NCBI GenBank assembly: GCA_913055735.1
Contig: CAJXKD010000002.1
Location: 62,001-126,000 of the forward strand
Reading direction: 5' to 3'
Length of the DNA stretch: 64,000 nucleotides
Source of the DNA: an uncultured Rhodospirillales bacterium
Lineage (GTDB): Bacteria > Pseudomonadota > Alphaproteobacteria > Rhodospirillales > UBA2165
A program made the translations under genes and the position numbers. Positions 33,505 to 41,797 of this stretch are shown one piece after another; within the stretch, counting starts at the first letter, position 1, and every line of letters begins with the position of its first letter. The notes under the pieces are model-generated. The model was not told the origin of the DNA, searched no databases, and saw only the letters and a list, made by a program, of their open reading frames with translations.

Positions 33505-34728
33505 ATGACGATTAGCTCCGAGGTCACCAAGGTCCTCTATGCAGGGAATGGTGTGACCGCCATCTTCGACGTGCCCTTCTATTTTCTCAAGAACGAGGAC
33601 GTCAAAGTCATCCATCGCGCCGCGAACGGCGTCGAGACACCTTGGACGGAAGGCTCCGAGTATACGCTTGTCGGAGAGGGTCTCCAGTCCGGTGGAACCG
33701 TAACCGTCGAGGAGGACTTTGTTCCTGCCGCGGGGACCGCGCTCCTGGTCAAACGAGAACTATTGCTGACGCAAGAAACGGACTATCCCGAAGGAGGGCA
33801 ATTTCCCGCGAGCGCCCATGAAAATGCTCTTGATCGGGCAGCCATGCGTGATCAGCAACTGTTGGAGCAAATCAATCGCAAGATCGGATTTTCCGAGACC
33901 AGCACTGCGTCGGCAACGTTACCGGATCCGGAAGCAGGATATATAATCGGGTGGAACGACGCAGCGACAGACCTGGAAAACAAAATAACCCCTGCGGGAA
34001 TATCTACGCTCGCGACGATAGCGACAGCAATCCAGGAAGTGGCCAGTATCGCCGGCGACGTCACGCAGGCGGCATCCGACTCGACCGAGATAAATACGGT
34101 TGCTGGAGACACAGTTGCTATCAACGCGCTCGCCGCAATTGCCACAACATTGTCCGCGCTGGGTGCCATCGTGAGCGACATAACGCAGGTCGCATCCGAT
34201 AGTGCCGATATCCAGACGGTCGCCGGCGATAGCGCGGCCGTTCAGGCGCTGGCGTCAGTGTCTTCCGCCCTCGGAGCGCTAGAATCGGTCGTCTCGGAGA
34301 TCGGCAGTCTTGGATCTGGATCTCCGCTCGCAGGACTAAGTGCGATCGGCGCCGTCGGCGCGGTAGCGTATGACAAGGAAGTCCAAATCGGGCGGTCTTC
34401 GACCGGCACTCTGCTCAATATCGAAGTGGGAACTTACGACACCGCAATCGTGGCACGCCCCTATACGACGACTGGGGAACTCGCGGTCGCGACGACCGCA
34501 CCGGTCGGGGCGGCACTCATTTTCGATGTCCTGAAAAATGGAACCACGATTTATACGACAAAGCCGGAGATCGCGGCCGGGGCTACGACACTGACGGCGG
34601 GAACACTCAAGTCGGATGGTACCCAGACATTTGCGGTCAACGACATCAGAACGATTGCCGTTACCCAGGTTGGCTCGACCGTGCCGGGTCAGGGCGTGAG
34701 CTTTGCGACCTTGGGGAACTACGTGTAA
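33505..34728 (+). CDS. tail fibre with T7 gp17-type anchor, cassette A
   Basis: 407 aa. Residues 1 to about 135 are the anchor found at the start of many podovirus fibres (YAGNGVTAIFDVPFYFLKNEDVKV, LLLTQETDYPEGGQFPASAHENALDRAAMRDQQLLEQINRK). A shaft of short repeats follows (QAASDSTEINTVAGD, QVASDSADIQTVAGD). The C-terminus is a beta domain (SSTGTLLNIEVGTYDTAIVARPY). The anchor is shared with the gene at 36390. Its stop is fused to the start of the next gene (TAATG). Confidence 0.88.
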   Translation: MTISSEVTKVLYAGNGVTAIFDVPFYFLKNEDVKVIHRAANGVETPWTEGSEYTLVGEGLQSGGTVTVEEDFVPAAGTALLVKRELLLTQETDYPEGGQFPASAHENALDRAAMRDQQLLEQINRKIGFSETSTASATLPDPEAGYIIGWNDAATDLENKITPAGISTLATIATAIQEVASIAGDVTQAASDSTEINTVAGDTVAINALAAIATTLSALGAIVSDITQVASDSADIQTVAGDSAAVQALASVSSALGALESVVSEIGSLGSGSPLAGLSAIGAVGAVAYDKEVQIGRSSTGTLLNIEVGTYDTAIVARPYTTTGELAVATTAPVGAALIFDVLKNGTTIYTTKPEIAAGATTLTAGTLKSDGTQTFAVNDIRTIAVTQVGSTVPGQGVSFATLGNYV

Positions 34729-36224
34729 TGGCCGTTCTGAGCAACAAACAGATCGTGCTTTCCGATCCGGCGATGCCGATCTTCGGGAACGTCGAGATCA
34801 TTAGCGTCGACAACGATACTTCGGCGACGGTGCCTGTCCCTCCGGGGACATTAGAAAACGACCATCTGGTACTGGTTCTGGCAAAGACCGCGGCGGTGAG
34901 TTTCACTGGCTTATCCGGTTGGACCCAGAAATTGGAAAATAGCGGTGTCGCCGGTCTCGCGTTCTATGTCTACGAGAAAACGGCCGAAGCAGCCGACGCC
35001 GTGGGAAATCCACAGCCGACATATTCGGTTACCTGGTCGGGGGCCGACGATTTTCTCGGCTATATCGTCAACATCAACCAAGCGAGAGCGATCGGGATAT
35101 ATGACTCCAGCGTCTTGGCATCCGGGAGCACTTCGACTTGTCCGGCGGTTGAGGTCGGAGGGGCCGGTAATCTAATCCTCCGATCTTTTGCCGCGACCGA
35201 AGACGACATTACCATCGACGGCGGGGAACCCGCGGGGACCACGGGCGTCGCCGTAAGGTCGAGCCCCAACAATCTGCTGTCCCTCGGCCTTGCCTATGAA
35301 ATTGCCGCGTCGGCAGGCAACGTCGGATCGGCGGCATTTTCCTTGACCGCCCCACAGCCGTCGATCGCGGCTACGCTCGCAGTCCGGGCTGGCGACGAAA
35401 TCGCGGGACACTATATTTCCAACTCAGCCAATAATCTGAACCTGTCCAACTGGTTGCAGTCAAACACGGATTGGAACGGAACCGATCCCCAGAGTTTTAC
35501 CGTCGTCATTCCATCGGGGGTTCTGATCGGATCAACGTCAACCGCGACGCCCGCATTGACGGTCGGCACCTTTCCCGCCGGCAGCAGTCTGCTCCTAATC
35601 AATCGTGGACGTATTCAAGGGAGAGGCGGCAGCGGAGGAAACGGCGTCAACACGCATGGGACGATAGGAAGTGCAGGGGGAGCCGGCGGAAACGCGCTGG
35701 CGCTGACCGATATGGATGTCCGCGTCATCAATGCAGATGGTGAAATTTGGGGAGGCGGTGGTGGTGGCGGCGGTGGCGGCGGTGCGAATCACCCTTATCG
35801 CTACGAAAGCGGCTGCGTTACCAATGGCACACTTGGGCATGGCGGCGGTGGCGGTGGTGGTGCTGGATCGACCCTGTCAGGTGGTGGTGCAAGGGCTAAT
35901 CCGAGCGCCGGCAACGGCAGTTCAGGTGGAACCGAGACCGGGGGCAACGGCGGGCATGGGTCCCCAACAGAGACCCAGGATGGCGACAGTCCGCCATTGA
36001 CCAGAGCAAGCTCAACAGGCGGTGGCGGCGGAAAGGGTGGTGATCCCGGTGAAGCCGGATCGTCTGGCGCGTCGGCAAGCGGATATCACCCTGCTAGCTG
36101 CAATGGTAACAGTTTCGGCGGGAAAGGCGGGGGAGCGGCAGGGCTGGCGATCGACCAAAACGGCTTCACGGCTTTTTTGTTAAGCGGAGATGCAAGTCCG
36201 AATATCAAGGGGGCCGTTTCGTGA
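34728..36224 (+). CDS. Gly-rich tail-fibre adhesin (polyglycine type), cassette A
   Basis: 498 aa. The N-terminal about 240 residues are beta-rich; then INRGRIQGRGGSGGNG opens a glycine-rich half with GGGGGGGGGGG and GHGGGGGGGAGS runs separated by variable loops, ending SFGGKGGGAAGLAIDQNG. Stacked polyglycine helices with variable loops form the receptor-binding tip of gp38-type adhesins of T-even phages, so this is probably the receptor-binding tip for the fibre upstream. Linked to it by TAATG. Confidence 0.75.
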   Translation: MAVLSNKQIVLSDPAMPIFGNVEIISVDNDTSATVPVPPGTLENDHLVLVLAKTAAVSFTGLSGWTQKLENSGVAGLAFYVYEKTAEAADAVGNPQPTYSVTWSGADDFLGYIVNINQARAIGIYDSSVLASGSTSTCPAVEVGGAGNLILRSFAATEDDITIDGGEPAGTTGVAVRSSPNNLLSLGLAYEIAASAGNVGSAAFSLTAPQPSIAATLAVRAGDEIAGHYISNSANNLNLSNWLQSNTDWNGTDPQSFTVVIPSGVLIGSTSTATPALTVGTFPAGSSLLLINRGRIQGRGGSGGNGVNTHGTIGSAGGAGGNALALTDMDVRVINADGEIWGGGGGGGGGGGANHPYRYESGCVTNGTLGHGGGGGGGAGSTLSGGGARANPSAGNGSSGGTETGGNGGHGSPTETQDGDSPPLTRASSTGGGGGKGGDPGEAGSSGASASGYHPASCNGNSFGGKGGGAAGLAIDQNGFTAFLLSGDASPNIKGAVS

Positions 36225-36389
36225 GGCGGCGAGATTAGCCCGACGTTGGATTTCTTCGAGATCTCAAGCCGATACCTCGCACCGTCGTGACTGATACGCG
36301 TGACAGCTCGGCACGTATCGAACTCCGCGCACTCAATCTCCAAAAGTTTATTGGGAAACCTAGAGACACTAGATTTAGCGAGTAGTCCT

Positions 36390-38072
36390 ATGACCGTAAG
36401 TTCCGAAACTGCAAAAGCCCTCTATAGCGGGGATGGTTCGACGGCTGTTTTCAGCGTGCCGTTCTATTTTCTTCGGAAAGCCGATGTCAAAGTTGTGCTT
36501 CGTGCTGCGGACGGCGCGGAAACCACTTGGACGGAAGGTTCCGAATACACCCTGACAGGCGCGGGAAAAACGGTGGGTGGAACGGTTACCGTTTCGACCA
36601 GTCCGACCAATTATACGCCGGCTGCGGGCACCGCACTGCTGATCAAGCGGGACCTCGACCTCACGCAGGAGACCGACTATCCCGAAGGCGGCCAGTTTCC
36701 GGCACGTGCCCATGAAAACGCCCTCGATCGTGCAACCATGCGCGATCAGCAATTGCAGGAGCAGGTGGATCGCAAATTGGGTTTCGCGGAAACCAGTACC
36801 GCCACGAATGCAACGCTTCCCGATCCGACGGCGAACACAATCATCGGCGTGTGGAACGAGACCGCCGATGGAATCGTGACGGGGCCAACGGTTGGCGAAG
36901 TCTCCAACGCGGAGACCTATGCGACGGCTGCGTTGGCAGCCAAAGACGACAGTGAGGCCGCTCAGGCCGCTGCCGCGGCCGCTCAAACTGCCGCGGAAAC
37001 CGCAGCAACGAATGCCGAAACAGCCGAAACAAACGCGGAAGCAGCTCAAACTGCGGCAGCAGCTGCGCAATCCTATGCCGAGGAATGGGCAAACAAGACT
37101 GAGGACAACTTGGTATCTGCCGCGGCCGGCGGTGATCAGGTGGACGACTATTCTGCACTGCATTGGGCGAATATGGCGGCCGCAGCGGCGACGAACGCCG
37201 TGACCGCCGAGGCAAACGCCGCGTCGTCCGCATCGTTGGCCTCGACGTCGGCTACCAATGCTGCCTCTAGCGCCTCGGCCGCCTCGACTTCGGCGACAAA
37301 CGCGGCGTCGAGCGCCAGCACAGCTGGAACCTCAGCGACGAACGCGGCGACGTCGGAAAATAATGCGGCGATTTCGGCGTCCAGCGCGGCGGATTCGGCG
37401 ACGGCGGCGTCAACCGCCCAAACCTCGGCGGAAAGCGCTCAATCCGCTGCGGAAGCGGCAGAAGCCAATGCCGAATCTTCTGCATCGGCGGCCTCGACGT
37501 CAGCTATCAATGCCGCCTCCAGCGCTTCCGCCGCATCGACCTCTGCGACCAATGCAGCGTCGAGCGCCGGAGCTGCCGCGACTTCGGCCACGAACGCGGC
37601 AACCTCGGAAGGCAATGCCGCCACGTCGGAAAGCAATGCGGGGACTTCGGCCTCCAATGCCGCCGGTTCGGCATCGGCGGCGTCAACCAGCGCGACGGCG
37701 GCCTCGACCGCCCAAACCGCGGCAGAAGCGGCGCAAGCTGCCGCCGAGGCTGCTCAGTCAACGCTTGTCGGTATCAACACCCAAACCGGGACGACGTACA
37801 CATTGGCGTTAAGTGATGCCGGCAAGGTTGTCGAGATGAACAATGCGTCGGCCAATACGGTGACAGTGCCTCCCAACTCCAGCGTTGCGTTCAGCATCGG
37901 CGATGTCGTGGAGATCGTTCAGTACGGTGCAGGCTCCACGACGGTGGCTCCTGGATCAGGCGTTACCATCCAATCCGCAGGAGGGCTCACGGACTTAAGC
38001 GCTCGATACTCTGGCGTCACGCTTTATAAACGCGGCACGGACGAATGGGTCATGATCGGAGACATCGCCTAA
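36390..38072 (+). CDS. tail fibre with T7 gp17-type anchor and Ala-rich shaft, cassette B
   Basis: 560 aa. The N-terminal about 140 residues closely match the anchor at 33505 (DVPFYFL/SVPFYFL, TQETDYPEGGQFPA-AHENALDRA-MRDQQL). Residues about 190-470 are a shaft of Ala/Ser/Thr repeats (ASSASAASTSATNAASSA-type, about 7-residue periodicity) that should form a trimeric coiled coil. A C-terminal beta domain (QTGTTYTLALSDAGKVVEMNNASANTVTVPPN) is a widespread phage tip motif. ATG 36390 is chosen because the anchor begins there. Confidence 0.85.
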   Translation: MTVSSETAKALYSGDGSTAVFSVPFYFLRKADVKVVLRAADGAETTWTEGSEYTLTGAGKTVGGTVTVSTSPTNYTPAAGTALLIKRDLDLTQETDYPEGGQFPARAHENALDRATMRDQQLQEQVDRKLGFAETSTATNATLPDPTANTIIGVWNETADGIVTGPTVGEVSNAETYATAALAAKDDSEAAQAAAAAAQTAAETAATNAETAETNAEAAQTAAAAAQSYAEEWANKTEDNLVSAAAGGDQVDDYSALHWANMAAAAATNAVTAEANAASSASLASTSATNAASSASAASTSATNAASSASTAGTSATNAATSENNAAISASSAADSATAASTAQTSAESAQSAAEAAEANAESSASAASTSAINAASSASAASTSATNAASSAGAAATSATNAATSEGNAATSESNAGTSASNAAGSASAASTSATAASTAQTAAEAAQAAAEAAQSTLVGINTQTGTTYTLALSDAGKVVEMNNASANTVTVPPNSSVAFSIGDVVEIVQYGAGSTTVAPGSGVTIQSAGGLTDLSARYSGVTLYKRGTDEWVMIGDIA

Positions 38073-38929
38073 TGCGACCGCTAATAGGCTTCAATGGGCG
38101 TCCGATTGATATCCCGAGCTGGTCGCAGGTTGGAAACGATCTCTATATTTCAGAGGGTGGCGGCTTTTCTGAATTGGCAGCTTTATCGCCGACCAGGATT
38201 GCCTATCTAATGGGCGTCGCAGATAACCTCCGCACTTATGATTTTGACGGCACCAATTGGACACAAGTTGGTACCGATCTATTTCTGGACGGAGATGGCG
38301 GCCAAGGTCGTTTCGTAGGGCTATCCTCCAGTCGGATTGCCTTTGCCGATCGTGCCGATGATGACCTTCGTGTTTACGATTTTGATGGCACCAATTGGTC
38401 GTCTGTTGGAAACGCTCTAAGTTTCCCGTCCATGGGGAATCCAGGAATAGCAGCTCTTTCAGCTAGCCGAATCGCCTTTGTTGATGGCAGCAATGACGAT
38501 ATTCGCACTTACGAATTCGACGGTACAAATTGGTCTCAAATAGGTAACGATCTTTACATCTCCGGCATGGGCCAACCGAGTTTAGCTAGCTTAACTTCGA
38601 CCCGAATAGCAATGATCGATGACAGTATTGAAGAACTTCGTACCTATGACTTCAACGGTACCGATTGGTCGCAAACCGGGAATTCATTCAGCCTTGCAGG
38701 GGTATTTAATCCTAAAATAACAGGCCTGAATTCATCCCGGGTGGCGTTTGTAGATACTAATTACGATAGCCTTCGTACGTACGAATTTGACGGTTCGGAT
38801 TGGTCGCTTGTCGGAACTGCGCTTGAGATCCCTAGTGTGGGATATCCAACTATGAGCGCACTAAGCAGCACACGGGTCGCGTTTAGGGACAACTCAAACC
38901 AAGACCTTCGAACCTATGAATTTGTCTAA
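38072..38929 (+). CDS. beta-propeller-like adhesin, cassette B
   Basis: 285 aa made almost wholly of about six repeats of roughly 46 aa, each reading approximately LSSTRIAFVD...DDLRTYDFDGTNWSQVGNDL. Repeats of this size and the six-fold count suggest a beta-propeller. It probably recognises a host surface glycan, paired with the fibre upstream through TAATG. Its DNA is visibly lower in GC than the neighbours, with codons such as ttt, aat and gat favoured, pointing to recent acquisition. No catalytic motif seen. Confidence 0.7.
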   Translation: MRPLIGFNGRPIDIPSWSQVGNDLYISEGGGFSELAALSPTRIAYLMGVADNLRTYDFDGTNWTQVGTDLFLDGDGGQGRFVGLSSSRIAFADRADDDLRVYDFDGTNWSSVGNALSFPSMGNPGIAALSASRIAFVDGSNDDIRTYEFDGTNWSQIGNDLYISGMGQPSLASLTSTRIAMIDDSIEELRTYDFNGTDWSQTGNSFSLAGVFNPKITGLNSSRVAFVDTNYDSLRTYEFDGSDWSLVGTALEIPSVGYPTMSALSSTRVAFRDNSNQDLRTYEFV

Positions 38930-39047
38930 ACGAGCGCCGATGTCGGATAGGCAAAAAATTTGAAAGAACGGTTCGAGTTGTGGATCAAATTTGGGCTCTG
39001 ATTTTGAAGTTGCAGTGAGCCACGTTAAGTTAGTTTGAGGACTAAAG

Positions 39048-39455
39048 ATGAACCAACTGATCGCCGCCCTTTGGGCGGTTTTTTTGTGCCTGTGCGTCCT
39101 GGTGGGCGTGGGGCAGGCCGTCGGTCAGTCCCTCTTTCCGGCGCCGCGAGAAACGGCGCCCGGCTGTGGCGAGTCGGCTCTCGTATGGGGCGACTGGCAG
39201 GCTCAGGTTCTCGCCCACAATCCCACCGCTATTCTGCGCAAGGTAAACGAGGCGAAACGGGTCCGGTTCCTTTCTATGTACAACAGCCTGCCGCCTGTCA
39301 CGGATCATAACCCGGACCTCATCGCCTTCATCTATGCGCCCGAGAAACCGACCGGATTGCTGATCTTCATCGACCGCGGATGCGTCATTCTCGTGGACGC
39401 GGTGGCGGTGCAGATCATGCTGCCTTACCTCTCCAGTCTTCCCGAGCCGGCATAA
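39048..39455 (+). CDS. hypothetical exported or membrane-anchored phage protein
   Basis: 135 aa. It starts with a strong signal peptide or membrane anchor (MNQLIAALWAVFLCLCVLVGVGQAVGQS), followed by a small domain with VWGDWQAQVLAHNP and PTGLLIFIDRGCVILVDA. It lies at the end of the virion region next to a holin-like gene, so it may act in lysis or host-envelope interaction. AGTTTGAGGAC precedes the ATG. Its first codons contain an intrinsic terminator structure. Function unknown. Confidence 0.6.
   Translation: MNQLIAALWAVFLCLCVLVGVGQAVGQSLFPAPRETAPGCGESALVWGDWQAQVLAHNPTAILRKVNEAKRVRFLSMYNSLPPVTDHNPDLIAFIYAPEKPTGLLIFIDRGCVILVDAVAVQIMLPYLSSLPEPA
39064..39085 (+). terminator. intrinsic terminator within the start of the 39048 gene
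   Basis: CCGCCC (39064-39069), loop TTT, GGGCGG (39073-39078), then seven T. It lies 16 bp inside the coding frame that opens at 39048. It is well formed for terminating transcripts from the fibre genes, so the downstream small genes may receive less mRNA or rely on translation to prevent termination. Confidence 0.6.
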
Positions 39456-39463
39456 GGGACATT

Positions 39464-39760
39464 ATGAAAGACACGCAAATTTGTTCCCGAAAAGATACCC
39501 GTAATAACCAGGCGGACGATCTCCAGCATTGGCATCTCGACCGGCGGGTTCCAATCGCCCTGATTGTCGCGATGACCATTTATGGGGTCGGGTTCGTTTG
39601 GTCGTACGCGACGCTGACCAACCGTATGGCAGTCGTGGAGAAATGGATCGACGACAACCGGCAGATTCAAAGCCGTCTTGAACGGCTTGAAACCCAGGGG
39701 GAGTTTATCCAGCGCGCCCTTCTCCGTATCGAGGCGAAGATCGACGACGAGAAACCGTAA
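39464..39760 (+). CDS. small membrane protein, holin-like candidate
   Basis: 98 aa. One membrane segment (VPIALIVAMTIYGVGFVWSYATL, about residues 30-52) is followed by a coiled-coil segment (MAVVEKWIDDNRQIQSRLERLETQGEFIQRALLRIEAKIDDE). This N-in/TM/coiled-coil build is common for small lysis-region proteins of phages, either holins or spanin-like. Start ATG 39464 has AAGGGAC upstream. It is the last prophage gene, 51 bp before the pyrD start. Confidence 0.65.
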   Translation: MKDTQICSRKDTRNNQADDLQHWHLDRRVPIALIVAMTIYGVGFVWSYATLTNRMAVVEKWIDDNRQIQSRLERLETQGEFIQRALLRIEAKIDDEKP

Positions 39761-39811
39761 TACACACTCCCAAGCCCTGCGAGTGGACGAAGTCGGGGTC
39801 GGCTGCTAAGA

Positions 39812-40918
39812 GTGATCGACTGTCGCTCCTTCATTGCAGCTCCTTCGGCGGTGGCCCCTTTGACCCTTCTCGATCGGATCATTCTTCCTCTTCTCAATTC
39901 CCTGGACGCGGAAACGGCGCACGATCTTGCGATCCGGGCGCTGGAATTGGGCCTGGTGCCCCGCGCGCGCCGCCTCGAGGAGACGATCCTCTGCACCCGG
40001 GTTTGGGGATTGGGCTTTCCCAGCCCAGTGGGGTTGGCGGCGGGCTTCGATAAGAACGCCCGCGCGGCGGCAGCGCTGTTGCGTCTCGGATTCGGGTTTG
40101 TCGAGGTCGGTACGGTGACACCGAAACCGCAACCGGGCAACCCGAAGCCGCGTCTGTTCAGGCTCCGAGAGGACAAGGCGATCATCAACCGCTTCGGGTT
40201 CAACAATGACGGCCTGGAGGTGTTCGCCGACCGGCTCGAGAAATTCGCGAACAAAAAGCCCGGAATCATCGGCGCCAATGTCGGCATGAACAAGAAGGTG
40301 ACCGATCCGGCGGCGGACTATGCGCAAGGGATCGAACGGCTGGCGCCATTGGCAGATTACCTGGTGATCAACGTTTCATCGCCGAACACGCAGGGGCTTC
40401 GCGATCTGCAGGGCAAAGAGCAGCTTCTCGCGCTGCTGACCGAGGCCCAGGCGGCGCGCGCCCGGTCTTACCGGCCGCAAACGCCGCTGTTGATAAAGAT
40501 CGCGCCGGATCTGGAGGCCGCCGACATCGACGAGATTGCGCACATTGCCCTTAACAAGAATGTCGACGGCGTCATTGCGACCAATACGACGATAGCCCGC
40601 CCCGCAAACTTGTCCGGTAAACATGCGGCGGAGACCGGTGGGCTCAGCGGCGCACCGTTGCTCGACCGATCGACTGACGTGCTCCGCCGTCTCTATCAGG
40701 TGACGGAAGGCAAGCTACCGCTGATCGGGGTCGGAGGCGTGTTCACCGCCGCCGATGCCTACCGCAAGATCCGCAATGGCGCATCATTGGTGCAGGTCTA
40801 TACCGGTTTCATCTATGGTGGCATGGACACTGCCATGCGCATCAATACCGGTCTTGCAGAATTGCTTGCCGCTGACGGTTTTGGAAGCGTGGCCGAAGCG
40901 GTTGGCGCCGACGCCTGA
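39812..40918 (+). CDS. pyrD: dihydroorotate dehydrogenase (quinone), class 2
   Basis: 368-aa FMN enzyme of pyrimidine synthesis, oxidising dihydroorotate with the quinone pool at the membrane. Class 2 signatures: GLAAGFDKNARAAAALLRLGFGFVEVGTVTPKPQPGNPKPRLFRL, NRFGFNN, VINVSSPNTQGLRDLQ (catalytic Ser loop) and IGVGGVFTAADAYRKIRNGASLVQVYTGFIY. The N-terminal helix LLDRIILPLLNSLDAETAHDLAI is the membrane-contact part. A GTG start at 39812 is used; GTG at 39851 is an alternative and neither has a clear Shine-Dalgarno. Convergent with nadK, 3 bp apart. Confidence 0.95.
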   Translation: MIDCRSFIAAPSAVAPLTLLDRIILPLLNSLDAETAHDLAIRALELGLVPRARRLEETILCTRVWGLGFPSPVGLAAGFDKNARAAAALLRLGFGFVEVGTVTPKPQPGNPKPRLFRLREDKAIINRFGFNNDGLEVFADRLEKFANKKPGIIGANVGMNKKVTDPAADYAQGIERLAPLADYLVINVSSPNTQGLRDLQGKEQLLALLTEAQAARARSYRPQTPLLIKIAPDLEAADIDEIAHIALNKNVDGVIATNTTIARPANLSGKHAAETGGLSGAPLLDRSTDVLRRLYQVTEGKLPLIGVGGVFTAADAYRKIRNGASLVQVYTGFIYGGMDTAMRINTGLAELLAADGFGSVAEAVGADA

Positions 40919-40921
40919 GCG

Positions 40922-41689
40922 CTAGGGCAGAAATTGCTCCTTGAGGATGCGGTCCTCGAGGTTGTGCTCTGGGTCGAAGGCGAGGATGGGCGAGGGGGTT
41001 TTGAGGCCCCGAACCTCCACCTTCTTGACGTTGCGCACCTCGGTGAAGTCGGCAACGGCACTTACCGGCCGGATGGCGTGATCAAGTACTTCGAACTCCA
41101 CCACCACGTTTTCCGGAAGCAAAGCGCCGCGCCAACGACGCGGCCGGAAGGCGCTGATGGGGGTGAGGGCAAGAAGTCCCGCACCCAGCGGCAGTATTGG
41201 GCCGGAAGCCGAAAGATTGTAGGCGGTGCTGCCCGCGGGGGTCGCGATGAGCACGCCGTCACAGATCAACTCCTCCAACCGGACGACGTGATCGAGGCTA
41301 ATCCTGATTTTCGCGGCGTAACGCTTCTCGCGCAGTAGAGAGACTTCGTTGATGGCCAGGGCTTTATGCGTTTCGCCCGAAACGGTCGTCGCCACCATCT
41401 CCAGCGGGTGAAGCGCTATAGGTTCGGCCTTGGCCAAACGGTCGAGCAGCCCGTCTTCACTATATTCATTCATCAGGAAACCGATGGATCCCCGGTTCAT
41501 CCCGAAGATAGGTACTTGCTTGGCCATAAACCGGTGCAAGGTGGCCAGCATGAAGCCGTCGCCGCCGATTGCGACGACGATATCGGCCTCGTCGGGATCG
41601 ACGTTATCGTATTCCGCCTTGAGCCGTTTGAGAGCGGTCTGCGCGTCGTCGTGAAGATCGGCAACGATGGCTAAACGTTTAAATTCCAT
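40922..41689 (-). CDS. nadK: NAD kinase
   Basis: 255-aa ATP-NAD kinase that makes NADP+. The GGDG motif is at [18 protein letters not shown] near residue 40, the [12 protein letters not shown] loop follows, and the glycine/threonine-rich block [29 protein letters not shown] is complete. Length is typical of alphaproteobacteria. 108 bp separate it from the moaA stop on the same strand, so co-transcription is possible. Confidence 0.95.
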   Translation of the reverse strand: MEFKRLAIVADLHDDAQTALKRLKAEYDNVDPDEADIVVAIGGDGFMLATLHRFMAKQVPIFGMNRGSIGFLMNEYSEDGLLDRLAKAEPIALHPLEMVATTVSGETHKALAINEVSLLREKRYAAKIRISLDHVVRLEELICDGVLIATPAGSTAYNLSASGPILPLGAGLLALTPISAFRPRRWRGALLPENVVVEFEVLDHAIRPVSAVADFTEVRNVKKVEVRGLKTPSPILAFDPEHNLEDRILKEQFLP

Positions 41690-41797
41690 GGGAAACTTCG
41701 ATGGGATCCGGGTTGAGGTGGGCGAGAGTATAACGCCGTTGGGCAGGGAGGTCAGCCCATCCCTCTATACCTCCGATTTTGCGGAGTTTGGTCCGCT

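Larger units (their letters stand above)
10289..39760. mobile_element. podovirus-like prophage carrying a toxin/immunity module
   Basis: About 29 kb of phage genes between the chromosomal GMC gene and pyrD. The repressor is leftward; the virion genes are all rightward: terminases, spikes, portal, scaffold, capsid, T7 gp11/gp12/gp13/gp14-like proteins, two tail-fibre cassettes and a small membrane protein. The T7-type tail proteins indicate a short-tailed phage. I see no integrase, recombinase, replication or lysozyme gene and no tRNA target at either edge. A hand comparison of the edges gave no convincing direct repeat, so borders are approximate. The element could be a decayed prophage, one integrated by a means encoded elsewhere, or a domesticated particle. 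Confidence 0.85.

Noticed and set aside
35750..35860. Runs of GGT/GGC triplets suspected to be a simple repeat or assembly fault
   Set aside because: They encode the glycine-rich part of the adhesin, stay in frame and are interrupted by regular loops, so they are coding repeats.
37200..37760. Periodic repeats looked at as a possible CRISPR-like array
   Set aside because: The units are degenerate, in frame and encode the Ala/Ser/Thr fibre shaft; there are no unique spacers between constant repeats.
39761..39850. Possible attR next to pyrD
   Set aside because: Comparison by eye with 10274-10657 gave no direct repeat longer than expected by chance, and no tRNA is present.
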